Source: Chryseobacterium sp. LAM-KRS1 (GTDB taxonomy: Bacteria; Bacteroidota; Bacteroidia; Flavobacteriales; Weeksellaceae). From it: a DNA stretch of 64,000 bases. Of this stretch, positions 1 through 9,627 are shown piece by piece (position 1 is the stretch's first letter; every line of letters begins with the position of its first letter). Under the pieces are notes generated by a model. It did no database searches, was not told the origin of the DNA, and was given only the letters and a program-made list of their open reading frames with translations. The translations under genes and the position numbers were made by a program. The DNA is taken from assembly GCF_013184525.1 (NCBI RefSeq), contig NZ_JAAOIZ010000004.1:558001-622000 (forward strand), read 5' to 3'.

Positions 1-1
1 T

Positions 2-550
2 CTGCTGTGCGGATTGGCATTTGCAACACCTTATATTTTAGAGAAATTACCTAAACACCAAAGGGAGAGGATAGAGGTTCTTTATAAAGGAGAAAAGGCA
101 TTCAGGGATACTTCAGGATATAACCTTCTTTATTCAAAAACAGCAATTGGCTCTGGCGGACTTTTAGGAAAAGGATATCGTGAGGGATCAGTAACCCAGG
201 GCAAATTTGTACCTGAACAGAGTACGGATTATATTTTCTGTACCGTTGGTGAAGAATGGGGATTTGTAGGAAGTGCGGGACTTGTTTTGTGCTACTTATT
301 GTATATTGGAAGGATCTATTACCTTGCAGAGAAGCAAAAGTCTATTTTTAACAGGGTTTTTGGCTACTGTTTTGCTTCCATCCTGTTAATGCACTTTTCG
401 ATCAATTTAGGGATGGTTATGGGACTTTTTCCAACCGTTGGGATCCCGTTACCTTACTTTAGTTATGGAGGAAGTTCTTTGCTGGCCTTCTCTACTATGA
501 CCTTCATCTTTTTTAAGCTCAACTATTCGGATAAAAACAGTCTGGTATAG
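2..550 (+). CDS. rodA: RodA-type SEDS peptidoglycan glycosyltransferase, C-terminal part
   Basis: The reading frame is open from the window edge, so only the last ~182 residues are present and the true start lies upstream. It is an integral membrane protein of the FtsW/RodA/SpoVE (SEDS) family, which polymerises lipid II during cell elongation. Visible signatures are KFVPEQSTDYIF in the large extracytoplasmic loop, then membrane segments and the conserved GLFPTVGIPLPYFSYGGSS before the last transmembrane helix. The choice of RodA over FtsW rests on overall resemblance and is likely but not proven, since neighbours such as pbp2 or mreBCD are outside the window. Confidence 0.88.
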   Translation: MLCGLAFATPYILEKLPKHQRERIEVLYKGEKAFRDTSGYNLLYSKTAIGSGGLLGKGYREGSVTQGKFVPEQSTDYIFCTVGEEWGFVGSAGLVLCYLLYIGRIYYLAEKQKSIFNRVFGYCFASILLMHFSINLGMVMGLFPTVGIPLPYFSYGGSSLLAFSTMTFIFFKLNYSDKNSLV

Positions 551-643
551 AAGCGATCGTTATAGGTTAGCTACAAAAGGCTTTCTAAAGACTGATCGTT
601 ATTATTAAAACTTATTACAAAAATTTCTTTTAAACATCCTGGT

Positions 644-1219
644 ATGAAAGAAGCATACGTTATTAATCAGGTTTTTGAAAATGGGGACTTTTCCCAATTT
701 CAAAAAGGCGAATATGAAAATTGTATATTCCGGAACTGCCATCTTGAGTATATGGACCTTTCTTTTTTCAGTTTTAATGATTGTGAATTTATCGGATGTA
801 ATCTGAGTATGGCAAAGCTTGTTTCAACAGCATTTCGGGAGGTGGTGTTTAAAGAATGTAAGATGTTCGGGCTTCACTTTGATGAATGCAATGAGTTTGG
901 AATGTCGTTCAGATTTGAAGGGTGTTCTTTAAACAATTCTGTTTTTTATAAAACATCGATCAAGAAAACTTTGTTTAAAAACTCAAAATTGACGGAAGTC
1001 GATTTTGCTGAGGCAGACTTATCGAATTCCATATTTAATAATTGTGATCTTTCCGGGGCAATCTTCGAAAATTCCAACCTTGAAAAGGCTGATTTCAGAA
1101 CATCTTTCAATTATACTATAGATCCTGCTTCCAACAGGCTGAAAAAGGCTAAATTTTCACTTTCTGAAGTGCATGGGCTGCTTTATCGCTTGGATATAGA
1201 TATTGATCGAAATAGCTAG
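644..1219 (+). CDS. Pentapeptide-repeat protein
   Basis: A 191-residue protein made almost entirely of A(D/N)Lxx-like pentapeptide repeats (for example FRNCHLEYMDLSFF, NFxGCxL, SKLTEVDFAEADLSNSIFNN), expected to fold as a right-handed quadrilateral beta-helix. The C-terminal stretch with YTIDPASNRLKKAKFS resembles the tail of pentapeptide proteins related to McbG/Qnr, a group that includes DNA-gyrase-protecting DNA mimics. There is no signal peptide, so it is cytoplasmic. Gyrase protection is only a family-level possibility; many such proteins have no known role. It stands alone, between rodA and a bidirectional terminator. Confidence 0.8.
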   Translation: MKEAYVINQVFENGDFSQFQKGEYENCIFRNCHLEYMDLSFFSFNDCEFIGCNLSMAKLVSTAFREVVFKECKMFGLHFDECNEFGMSFRFEGCSLNNSVFYKTSIKKTLFKNSKLTEVDFAEADLSNSIFNNCDLSGAIFENSNLEKADFRTSFNYTIDPASNRLKKAKFSLSEVHGLLYRLDIDIDRNS

Positions 1220-1278
1220 CCTTTTGGCGTTGAAAGAAGTATGTCATTAAATAGAAACCAATTGAAGACAGATAAACA

Positions 1279-1306
1279 GAAAGCCATCAAATATTTGATG
1301 GCTTTC
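1279..1306. terminator. Bidirectional intrinsic terminator
   Basis: A perfect 28-bp palindrome (arms GAAAGCCATCAAAT and its complement) lies between the convergent pentapeptide-repeat gene and the NlpC/P60 gene and is flanked by AT-rich runs. It can serve both transcripts. Confidence 0.8.
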
Positions 1307-1330
1307 ATTATTTAAATCAATTATTTAAAA

Positions 1331-2041
1331 TTAAAAACTTGTTGCTGTTGATGCTGTAGTTGCAGCTAAGTTATTATAAGCATCTCCCTCTTCATTAATC
1401 ACTCTCTTTGCAAATCTGAATTTCGGTCCCCAATATGAATCATTAAGTGACGAAATCATAACTCCTTTAGAAGTAGCTGCATGAATAAATTTAATCTCCC
1501 CATCCTCAGAAACACTTTCTACAATACCAACGTGAGAGATTCTTCTACCGTGAGAAAAGAAAATCAAATCTCCTTTCTGTAGGTTTTCTTTTTCAACTCT
1601 CTCTCCTTCCTGAGATTGAGAAGCTGCAACTCTAGGTAAACTAAGACCTGCTGCTGCTCCGAATACAGAAAGAACAAAAGCTGAACAATCTATACCATTT
1701 CTTGTTGTTCCCCCATATCTGTAAGGAGTTCCTAGGTACGTTTCAGCTTCGGTTAGGATATTGTCGATCGTTTTATTGTGTTTGATTGCTTTGGCAATCT
1801 CAGAATTTCTTAAAGTATTTTTTGCATTAGATAAAACGGCTGCCTTCTCAGAGATAAAAGAATTGATTAATTGCTTCTTATCCTGTTCCATTTTTCTGGT
1901 ATCTATAGAAGCTAGTTTGGCATCTGTTTTGTATTCTTTAGTGTAAGTTGCTGGTTTTGAAACTACGTAGTTTGTAACACAAGATTGTAATGACATCGTA
2001 GAAACGAAAGCAGCTAAATAAAACAAAACTCTTTTCTTCAT
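1331..2041 (-). CDS. NlpC/P60 (C40) cell-wall hydrolase lipoprotein
   Basis: A 236-residue lipoprotein. The signal peptide ends in lipobox SLQSC with lipidated Cys21. A linker of ~75 residues with helical character follows, then an NlpC/P60 domain (~93-215) with nucleophile Cys119 in GIDCSAFV, His170 in SHVGIV and a third polar residue His187 in FIHAA. The family cleaves gamma-D-Glu-diaminopimelate or related peptide bonds in peptidoglycan. The tail after ~215 is Ala/Thr rich and probably disordered. It is monocistronic: its promoter lies just upstream and a terminator lies on each side. Confidence 0.9.
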   Translation of the reverse strand: MKKRVLFYLAAFVSTMSLQSCVTNYVVSKPATYTKEYKTDAKLASIDTRKMEQDKKQLINSFISEKAAVLSNAKNTLRNSEIAKAIKHNKTIDNILTEAETYLGTPYRYGGTTRNGIDCSAFVLSVFGAAAGLSLPRVAASQSQEGERVEKENLQKGDLIFFSHGRRISHVGIVESVSEDGEIKFIHAATSKGVMISSLNDSYWGPKFRFAKRVINEEGDAYNNLAATTASTATSF

Positions 2042-2093
2042 ATATATTTGATTATCCGTGTTAAATAAGGAATATTTATTTCTAAAAGCATTA

Positions 2094-2101
2094 CAAAAGT
2101 A
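2094..2101 (-). promoter_or_regulatory. Putative -7 element of the NlpC/P60 gene
   Basis: The minus strand reads TACTTTTG, matching the Bacteroidota -7 consensus TAnnTTTG, 52 bp before the start codon. No clear TTG at the usual -33 distance was found. Confidence 0.45.
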
Positions 2102-2193
2102 GAGATTCCAACCAAAAGAGCTTCGATATGATTAATGTCAGGTTCTTACTTTAACACATTTTAACATATTATTTACGTATGTTAAAGAAAAAC

Positions 2194-2230
2194 AAACCGC
2201 AACATCCCATTTTTGGTGATACTGCGGTTT
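2194..2230 (-). terminator. Terminator of the RND efflux operon
   Basis: Stem AAACCGCA/TGCGGTTT with a 21-nt loop lies downstream of the adaptor gene. On the minus strand the stem is followed by GTTTTTC, and on the plus strand by T8. The rest of the 2042-2344 gap holds only the NlpC leader and AT-rich sequence. Confidence 0.65.
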
Positions 2231-2344
2231 TTTTTATTAAGATTCTTTAACAAAGTAAAATCTCAGTCCTTTAATAATGGGTGAATTTTTACTTTTTGTA
2301 GGAAAACGAATAAAAAATATCTTTTAACATCTAATTAAGATTAA

Positions 2345-3472
2345 TTATTTTGTGAGCTTTACTTTTATATTCTGTCCGTCGCGGATTTCTTCCGTTGCTG
2401 ATTTGATAATCACATCGTTAGGGCTTACTTCACCAATAATGGTTGTCGTATCACTATTTGAAATTCCGGCAGTAACAGGAACCCAATGGGCAATGTCTTT
2501 TTCAACTCTGATAACGAAAACACCTAATGTAGAGTTTAATACTGCTGAAGTAGGAACAGATAGGGCTTTATTGTTATCACTTAACGGAAGAATTACATTG
2601 GCAACCATTCCCGGCAATAATTTTTTATCATTATTGTAAACATCCATTTCCACGGATTGAGAGCGAAGCCTGTTATCCAATGCTCCTGCAAATCTGGATA
2701 CTTTAGCGGTAAAGGTTTCTCCCGGGATAGATTGTACAGAGAATTTTATCTCTCCATTCTTATTTAAGCTTCCTGTGTAAGATTCCGGAACATTTACTAC
2801 CAAACGAAGTTTGTTTTGCTGAACAAGACTGAAAAGGGGAAGCTCGGATCCTTTCCCAGAAGGTCCCACATAGGCTCCGGCACTTACGTTTCTGGTTGCT
2901 ATATTCCCACTGAATGGAGCCCTGATCTGCAGGTAGTTTTTAACATCCATCACTTCTCGATAAGAGGATTTTGCGGCCTCAAGCTGTGCTATGTCAGATC
3001 TTTGGGCAGCAAGTGCCTGTTCCAGATCAAGTGCAGATATGGTTCCCGGTGTTTTACTGGTTTCTTTCAAACGATCATATTTCGCTTTACTGGCTATATA
3101 TATTGCTTCTTTGGATTTTAATGCTGACGCTGCAGCATTTTGCTGCGCATTCAATTCCGGAGCTTCCAGTGTGGCCAGCAACTGTCCTGCTACAACCTCA
3201 TTTCCTACATCTACATACAGTTTTTTAACAAAACTGCTTATTTTGGCATATACGTCTACTTTCTGGAAAGGCTGAAGTTCCCCGGGAATAGTGGTGGATG
3301 AAGCGAAATCTCCCTGCTTAGGATTGATAGCTTCTATTTCAGGTGCTGATGGTGTTGCGGTCTTTTTTACTTCCGCTTTGTTTTGTTCACAGCTTTGCAA
3401 ACTGAATAATAGAACAACTGCCGGAATGAAATATTGATATAAACGGTTCATATTTAAATTTTTAATAGCCAT
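2345..3472 (-). CDS. RND efflux periplasmic adaptor (membrane fusion protein), lipoprotein
   Basis: A 375-residue HlyD/AcrA-type adaptor. The N-terminal signal ends in LFSLQSC, indicating lipidation. Order: barrel-sandwich half (~45-90, with VDVGNEVVAGQLLATLEAPEL), alpha-helical hairpin (~95-165, Ala/Gln/Lys rich), second lipoyl half (QIRAPFSGNIATRNVSAGAYV), then beta-barrel and membrane-proximal domains. It links the pump to the TolC-type channel. It lies 9 bp downstream of the pump gene in one operon. An internal ATG at 3451 (MNRLYQ) would give a shorter signal peptide and may be the true start. Confidence 0.9.
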   Translation of the reverse strand: MAIKNLNMNRLYQYFIPAVVLLFSLQSCEQNKAEVKKTATPSAPEIEAINPKQGDFASSTTIPGELQPFQKVDVYAKISSFVKKLYVDVGNEVVAGQLLATLEAPELNAQQNAAASALKSKEAIYIASKAKYDRLKETSKTPGTISALDLEQALAAQRSDIAQLEAAKSSYREVMDVKNYLQIRAPFSGNIATRNVSAGAYVGPSGKGSELPLFSLVQQNKLRLVVNVPESYTGSLNKNGEIKFSVQSIPGETFTAKVSRFAGALDNRLRSQSVEMDVYNNDKKLLPGMVANVILPLSDNNKALSVPTSAVLNSTLGVFVIRVEKDIAHWVPVTAGISNSDTTTIIGEVSPNDVIIKSATEEIRDGQNIKVKLTK

Positions 3473-3481
3473 TTGGTTATT

Positions 3482-6400
3482 TTATTTTAAAAGTTCTGGT
3501 ATAAAGTGGATACTTTCTTCATCTTCAGGGTCAAGTGATACGCTTTGGGTAGAAGTTTTTCCCTGTCCCCATGCAAAAGCCAACGGAAGAATAAACAATG
3601 CTGCAAATGTAGAAGCAATTAATCCTCCGATTACTGCACGTCCTAACGGAGAGACCTGATCTCCGGCTTCTCCTAATCCAAGTGCCATAGGAACCATACC
3701 TACCACCATTGCTAAGGCGGTCATTACAATAGGTCTGATCCTTAGTGCCGCAGCTTCTCTTGCTGATAGTAAAGCATCTCCATTATGTTTTCTCAGTTGC
3801 TCTGCATTCGTTATCAATAGCACGGCATTGGAAATAGATACCCCTACGGACATGATAATTCCCATATAGGATTGAAGATTAAGCGTTGAACCCGCAATAA
3901 TAAGCAATGCAAGAGAGCCTAATAATACCGCAGGGACAGTTACCAATACGACTCCGGATACTTTAAAAGACTGGAAATTGGCAGCAAGCATCAGAAAGAT
4001 TACGAGAATGGCAATGATCAGGCTGCTTTGTAAACTGCTCAGGGTATCGTTGAGAGTCTGGCTTAGACCAATTAATCCGACATTCAGCCCTCTCGGTAAT
4101 TCTCCAAGGTTGTTAATCACCTTCTGGACATCTTTTGATGCTTTTCCTAAATCGGTGTGATTTAAATTGGCCGTTACTGTAAGCATTGGCATTGCACCGA
4201 GGTTATCTGTTTCCCCGTACGTGTAGCTGTCTTTTATAGTTGCCACATCCCCTAAATTAGGTCTGTTAGAGTTTTTCAGCAAAGGGATTCCTGCAATCTG
4301 AGCTTTGCTATTCATTTTATTTTCAGGGATCTGTACCTGTACGTTATAGCTATATCCTGCTTTTTCGTCAGTCCAGATGTTTTTTTCGGTGTATCGGGAT
4401 GAAGAGGTAGAAGCAACCAATGAACGTGAAATGTCGGTCATGTCTACTCCCAGTTGGGCTGCCCTGATCCTGTCTATGTTGATGTCAATCGAAGGGTATT
4501 TAATCGATTGCCCGATTTGAACATCTCTTAAATAGGGTATTTTTTTAAGTTCCTCTGCTATTTTTTTAGCATAAGTTTCGTTAAGCTCTTTGCTTCTGCC
4601 TGATAATCTTACTTCAATCGGAGTTGGAGATCCCTGGCTTAATATTTTTTCTGTTAATTCTATGGGCTCAAAGGAAAGCTTCATATCCGGATTGATGCTT
4701 TTAGCCTTTTCTCTGATTTTATCTTTAAGATCATCCAGGTTTGCATGGAAGCCTTCATCTAATCCCACTTGTAATACCGTTTCATGTGATCCTGCCATCC
4801 AAAGATATATAGGGCTTACAGAAAAAAGATTCGGATGGGTTCCAACATAAGCTGAGGTAATAGAAATGTTATCTTTTCCGACAATATCCTTAATACCGTC
4901 GAGCAGCTTCAGTGTTTGAAGTTCTGTAGTTTCAATCCTCGTTCCATCCGGGATACGCATCCTTACCTGAAACTGGGAGCCATTTACCTGAGGTAGTACG
5001 TCTCTTCCTATGCTGTTGAGAAAGAGAGCGACCAGTCCCATCGTTACCAGAATATAAGCCGAGACAATAATTTTCCTAAAGGGCATAATCCGGTCAAGAA
5101 ATTTAAGGTACCGGAATCTCACTTTTTCAAATAGGCTTACTTTACCATCCCTGTTACTATCGATGTTTTGCAGGAGTATTTCTTTCTGGCTCCAGGTGTC
5201 TGCTTCATCACTTAGTCCCGCAGCATCAAGTTCTTCTGCTTCGGTCATGGTATGGCCGTCTTTCGCTTTGTGGTGCTTTACTTTCATAATCCAGTTGGCC
5301 ATTACAGGAACAAAAGTTTGTGCAAGGAAATAAGAAATGATCATACTGAATCCTATTGCCAAAGCCAAAGGCAGAAACAGGGAGCCTGGAATTCCTTCCA
5401 TTGTAAAAGCCGGGGCAAAAACAGCAAGAATACAGAACAAGATCAAGAGTTTTGGAAAAGCAATTTCTTTACAGGCATCCCAAATAGCTAAGGCTTTTGG
5501 TTTTCCCATATCGAGATGCTGATGTATATTCTCTATGGTAACGGTACTTTCATCAACGAGGATTCCGATAGCCAGCGCAAGCCCACTTAGGGTCATAATA
5601 TTGATGGTCTGCCCGAAGAGATTAAGAAACAGTACCGCTGAAATAATGGAAATAGGAATAGTAAGAATTACAATAATAGCACCCCGTATATCTCCAAGGA
5701 ATAAAATAACCATGAGTCCTGTCAGCAGGGCACCTATTGTTCCTTCACTCATCAAGCTTTTAACGGAATTGATAACATATGTCGATTGGTCAAATTCAAA
5801 GCTTACCTTAACATCGTCGGGAAGATTAGACTGGATCTGGGGAAGTTGTTTCTTAAGATTTTGGACAACATCCCAGGTTGAGGCATCAGCACTTTTGGCA
5901 ATACTCAGGTAAACTGAACGGCGTCCATTAACCAATGCGTACCCGGAGGTCATGTCTGCTCCGTCGGTTACCGTTGCTACATCTTTTAAATAAAGGTTTT
6001 GTACTCCTCCTTTATATAAAGGAATGTTTCCAAAATCTTTTACGTTTTTGATCATCGTATTGGTTGGAGTAATATAATATTTATCCCCGATGCGTACATT
6101 CCCTGAAGGTGCAGTCTGGTTATTAAGACGTAATGCTTCTACAAGTTGATCAGGAGTTAAATTATGCTGGCGGAGTAAATCCGGGTTGGCATTGATTACC
6201 ACAGTCCGTATATTTCCTCCAAAAGGGGGAGAAGAAACAATTCCGGGAATGGAAGTAAATGTGGAGCGAACATATACGTTGGCTAAATCAAGAAGCTCAT
6301 TGTTATTTCTTTTATCACTGCTCAAAACAAGCTGCCCCACGGGAAGGGTAGACGCATCAAAACGGATAATGAACGGAGGGTTGGATCCCGGAGGAAATGC

Positions 6401-6751
6401 TGCCTGGATCCTTGTGGAAAAAGAGTTGAGCTCAGCAGCGGCCTGGGCCATATTGGTTCCCGGATAAAAATTGATTTTCATCAGTGTCAATCCCTGAATG
6501 TTTTTAGTTTCAATACTTTTGATCCCGTTTACGAAAAGGAAAATATTGATGTACTGTTTAGCGAAAAAAGCTTCCATTTGTTGTGGAGTATATCCGCTGA
6601 AAGGGTGGGAAACGTAAATAACCGGTAAATCCAGTTTAGGAAAGATGTCGACTTTGATCGAATTGGCGGACCGTATTCCAAAGAAAAACAGTCCGGCTAC
6701 AATCACCAGAATCGTAATGGGTTTTCTTAATGCAAATCTTATTAAGTTCAT
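3482..6751 (-). CDS. RND efflux pump, inner-membrane permease
   Basis: A 1089-residue AcrB-like transporter with two repeated halves of six transmembrane segments, large periplasmic porter domains, and the proton-relay region GILVDESTVTIENI (Asp400, Glu401). It belongs to the efflux/CzcA-HAE superfamily; the substrate cannot be told. It lies between tolC-like and adaptor genes as part of one operon. Odd feature: the cytoplasmic linker between the halves (about 495-550) is long and contains a canonical EF-hand loop DSNRDGKVSLFE at 531-542, with acidic or polar residues at loop positions 1, 3, 5, 9 and 12 and Gly at 6. Confidence 0.93.
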   Translation of the reverse strand: MNLIRFALRKPITILVIVAGLFFFGIRSANSIKVDIFPKLDLPVIYVSHPFSGYTPQQMEAFFAKQYINIFLFVNGIKSIETKNIQGLTLMKINFYPGTNMAQAAAELNSFSTRIQAAFPPGSNPPFIIRFDASTLPVGQLVLSSDKRNNNELLDLANVYVRSTFTSIPGIVSSPPFGGNIRTVVINANPDLLRQHNLTPDQLVEALRLNNQTAPSGNVRIGDKYYITPTNTMIKNVKDFGNIPLYKGGVQNLYLKDVATVTDGADMTSGYALVNGRRSVYLSIAKSADASTWDVVQNLKKQLPQIQSNLPDDVKVSFEFDQSTYVINSVKSLMSEGTIGALLTGLMVILFLGDIRGAIIVILTIPISIISAVLFLNLFGQTINIMTLSGLALAIGILVDESTVTIENIHQHLDMGKPKALAIWDACKEIAFPKLLILFCILAVFAPAFTMEGIPGSLFLPLALAIGFSMIISYFLAQTFVPVMANWIMKVKHHKAKDGHTMTEAEELDAAGLSDEADTWSQKEILLQNIDSNRDGKVSLFEKVRFRYLKFLDRIMPFRKIIVSAYILVTMGLVALFLNSIGRDVLPQVNGSQFQVRMRIPDGTRIETTELQTLKLLDGIKDIVGKDNISITSAYVGTHPNLFSVSPIYLWMAGSHETVLQVGLDEGFHANLDDLKDKIREKAKSINPDMKLSFEPIELTEKILSQGSPTPIEVRLSGRSKELNETYAKKIAEELKKIPYLRDVQIGQSIKYPSIDINIDRIRAAQLGVDMTDISRSLVASTSSSRYTEKNIWTDEKAGYSYNVQVQIPENKMNSKAQIAGIPLLKNSNRPNLGDVATIKDSYTYGETDNLGAMPMLTVTANLNHTDLGKASKDVQKVINNLGELPRGLNVGLIGLSQTLNDTLSSLQSSLIIAILVIFLMLAANFQSFKVSGVVLVTVPAVLLGSLALLIIAGSTLNLQSYMGIIMSVGVSISNAVLLITNAEQLRKHNGDALLSAREAAALRIRPIVMTALAMVVGMVPMALGLGEAGDQVSPLGRAVIGGLIASTFAALFILPLAFAWGQGKTSTQSVSLDPEDEESIHFIPELLK

Positions 6752-6783
6752 TGATCTATTATTGATGTAATTTATATTTAACC

Positions 6784-8175
6784 TTACAGTTCACTTTCGA
6801 AAACTGTAAAATCACCTGTTGCGGCTGCTTTTAATAGTAATGCGTTCCAAACGTTGCTAATAGCGATGTCCCTATCTGTCTCTGCTCTTATCAGTGCATA
6901 TATGGCCTGGGATAGGTCAACAATATCTGTGAGGCCGTTTCTGTATAATGCAGATCGCTGGATATAAGCATCATTTGCAGATTTTAATTGAGCCGGAACC
7001 TGATCGTACATGGTAAGAGCATTGTTCCATTTATTTTCAGACAAATCAAGCTGTGCCTTGAGCTGCTGTTCTGCAAGATCATATTCATGCTTTAGCCCCT
7101 GGCTTACATAGTCCTGCGCGCTGATTTCTTTTGATAATCTGAAGGTCTGTGTGAAATTCCAGGATACTCCCAGTCCGATCAGATAATTGCTTCTGGTTGG
7201 GTGGATTCCGTCCCAATAAGACATAGAATAGTCATTTTGGTTTTGAGCATATCCGTTACCGAATCCTGAGGCGCGTGTTTGTATAATTCCAACCATGGAA
7301 AATGATGGATAGTATTGTGTTCTGAGCAATTGTTTTTCTTCTTCACTTACATCGATCCGGCTCTTATAAAATGCAAGAAGAGGGTGGTCTTTTAAAACCA
7401 AGTTTTTTTCTGATGGCAGATCTGTAGGAATTCTTTTGAGAATGGTGCTGTCAAGTCTGAATTCCTGGGACGGAATACCCATTAACTGTGCCAGTTTATT
7501 TTCCTGCTCCTGCTCATTATCTTTTGCCTTTGTGTAAGTGATCATGGCGTTGGCATAGTCTGCTTTGGCAAGAGAAAGGTCAACTCCGGGAACGAGCCCG
7601 TTTTTTTCTTTAACCTCAACAATTCTCCTTATGGTGTCGGTTCTTCCTAAATTCTTTTCATAGGATAATTTCAGCTTTTTCGCTGCCAGAACATTCAGAT
7701 AAGCTGCCGCGACTTTTATTTTATGCTGAAATATTTCATCGGAAAGGTCTCTGGTATCTCTTTGGTTTTTAAATTGAGCCACCTTTATTCTTTGTTTTGC
7801 TTTTCCAAATGAAAAGAACTCCCAATTGACATTAGCAAGATACAGGGCTCCGAATGAAGCATTCCAGTTTTGTTCAGGAAGGGGAAGTCCGGAAGAGGCT
7901 ACTCCGTAACCTCCAAATCCATATAAAGGGCCGTTCTGTCCATTTACAGTTCCAAAATCCTGCTGTACACTTAAGTTGAGGTTGGGCAAATATTGCCTTT
8001 TGGCTAATTCTACGGATTCCTGCGATGATAAACGGTAGGATTCTTTGGCTTTAATGGTTCCGTAATTGTGGACAGCTGTTTCAAGTGCGGATTGAAGTGT
8101 GATGACTTCCTGTGCGCTTACTTTGTTGATTAAAAAAATCGTAGAGACGGATAGAATAAAAGCTCTTAAAAGCAT
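6784..8175 (-). CDS. TolC-family outer-membrane efflux channel
   Basis: A 463-residue outer-membrane factor. A signal peptide ends around VSAQ. Two repeated helical/beta modules follow, with typical long coiled coils (AKADYANAMITYTKAKDNEQEQ; AQLDLSENKWNNALTMYDQV). It forms the exit duct of the tripartite pump and is the first gene of the operon, 32 bp before the permease. Transcription probably starts in the 99-bp gap below the histidine kinase gene; I did not find a convincing -7 box there. Confidence 0.9.
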   Translation of the reverse strand: MLLRAFILSVSTIFLINKVSAQEVITLQSALETAVHNYGTIKAKESYRLSSQESVELAKRQYLPNLNLSVQQDFGTVNGQNGPLYGFGGYGVASSGLPLPEQNWNASFGALYLANVNWEFFSFGKAKQRIKVAQFKNQRDTRDLSDEIFQHKIKVAAAYLNVLAAKKLKLSYEKNLGRTDTIRRIVEVKEKNGLVPGVDLSLAKADYANAMITYTKAKDNEQEQENKLAQLMGIPSQEFRLDSTILKRIPTDLPSEKNLVLKDHPLLAFYKSRIDVSEEEKQLLRTQYYPSFSMVGIIQTRASGFGNGYAQNQNDYSMSYWDGIHPTRSNYLIGLGVSWNFTQTFRLSKEISAQDYVSQGLKHEYDLAEQQLKAQLDLSENKWNNALTMYDQVPAQLKSANDAYIQRSALYRNGLTDIVDLSQAIYALIRAETDRDIAISNVWNALLLKAAATGDFTVFESEL

Positions 8176-8274
8176 CGAGTATATTTTTTTCTTTATTCAA
8201 AGTAAAAAACACATTTTGAAGCAAATTTGAAGTTCTGTATAAATTAATCAAACAACCGTTTTTGTGGATTGATT

Positions 8275-9627
8275 TTATTCAGCAAAATTAAGTGATGGCT
8301 TTATGTTTTCAATCTCTTGGGCAGGGATGGAATAGGGAGTTGGAGTAAATAAAGAGTGGTTTTCTGATGAATCAAAATACACCGTAATACAATGCCAGCC
8401 ATCACTAAAGTCGTAATGAACAGGGAATGTATTGACCTCGCAAATTTGTTTTACGATTGAAAGGCCCAAACCAATACTCTCTGTGGATTGATTGCTTTTC
8501 TTGAATCTTTTAAAAAGTTCCTGGGTAGGAATATCAGGAGGTAATCCTGTATTGCTGATCCTGAAGAATTTATGGGTCAGTGAAATTTCTATATTTCCGT
8601 TTTTCACATTGTGCCGGATTGCATTGGATAAAAGATTGTTCAAAAGAATTTCTGCTAGTGCGGGATGGATTTTTATGTATACATCTTTTTCACAGTGTCT
8701 GTTCAGGGTGATGTTTTTTAATGCAATATGATCTGAATAAGCATGGATGGTTTCTTTTTCCACCCGGCAGAATTTTAATTTCTCATGCGTGAGGAATTCC
8801 TGATTGTTAAGTTTTGTAAGCAGGATCAACGAGCGGTTGATTCTGGTAAGTTTATCTATGGAGTTTTGGATGTCGGTCAATAATGCCGCCTGTTTTGCAT
8901 TGATTTCTGTTTCAGCTAAAAGCTCAACTTTGCTCTGTATGATTGCCAGAGGGGTTTGTACTTCATGAGACGCATTTTCACTGAATTCTTTAACGGAGGT
9001 GTAATCTTCAATGGCTTTATCGGTCATGAGCCTGAGAAACTCATTAAGTTTTTTAAATTCATTTGTGCTTGTTGAGAGTAACTGAAGAGGTTCCCGCTTC
9101 TGAATATTAAAATGATGAATATTATCTATAGCGTGATGGAAAGGTTTAAGTATGTACCGGGATAATACTCTTGCGGTAATGAATACTATAGCTGTGATGA
9201 GTAATACTTTTAACAATAATGCAGTGAGCATACCTTTCATGATCTGTTCTGTAGAGGTGATATAGCTATAAGAAGAGATCTTGTATGTTTTATTTGCGGC
9301 TGTGACAAACGTATTGATTTGTATTTTACATTCGTTACGAGAGGGACCATTATTATCCAGGCAGGTGTGGATAATTTCAGGGTTGGTAGGAATAATACCA
9401 CTTCCTGTATAGGGTTTGATAGAAATAGGTAATCCCTGAGATGTTTTTTCAGGTGTTTCTCCTCTTTTTAGTTGGGCGGCTACATAATTATTTACTGATC
9501 TCAGTCGCTCTATTTCAACATTGTCCAATCGTTTTTTAATATTGGAATAAGAGATGTACATGCTAAGAGGAGTAACCAATAGTACAATGGCAATGAACCA
9601 GATCGATATTTTATTTAGTAAATTCAT
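8275..9627 (-). CDS. Sensor histidine kinase
   Basis: A 450-residue membrane kinase. There are two transmembrane segments (~8-28 and ~133-153) around a ~100-residue periplasmic sensor with Cys89 and Cys100, which could form a disulfide. A HAMP-like linker follows, then HisKA with phospho-acceptor His221 (ENASHEVQTPLAII), N box EILLNNLLSNAIRHN and G box GLGLSIVKQ. It overlaps the response-regulator gene by 4 bp and precedes the RND operon on the same strand, so control of that pump is plausible. Confidence 0.92.
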   Translation of the reverse strand: MNLLNKISIWFIAIVLLVTPLSMYISYSNIKKRLDNVEIERLRSVNNYVAAQLKRGETPEKTSQGLPISIKPYTGSGIIPTNPEIIHTCLDNNGPSRNECKIQINTFVTAANKTYKISSYSYITSTEQIMKGMLTALLLKVLLITAIVFITARVLSRYILKPFHHAIDNIHHFNIQKREPLQLLSTSTNEFKKLNEFLRLMTDKAIEDYTSVKEFSENASHEVQTPLAIIQSKVELLAETEINAKQAALLTDIQNSIDKLTRINRSLILLTKLNNQEFLTHEKLKFCRVEKETIHAYSDHIALKNITLNRHCEKDVYIKIHPALAEILLNNLLSNAIRHNVKNGNIEISLTHKFFRISNTGLPPDIPTQELFKRFKKSNQSTESIGLGLSIVKQICEVNTFPVHYDFSDGWHCITVYFDSSENHSLFTPTPYSIPAQEIENIKPSLNFAE

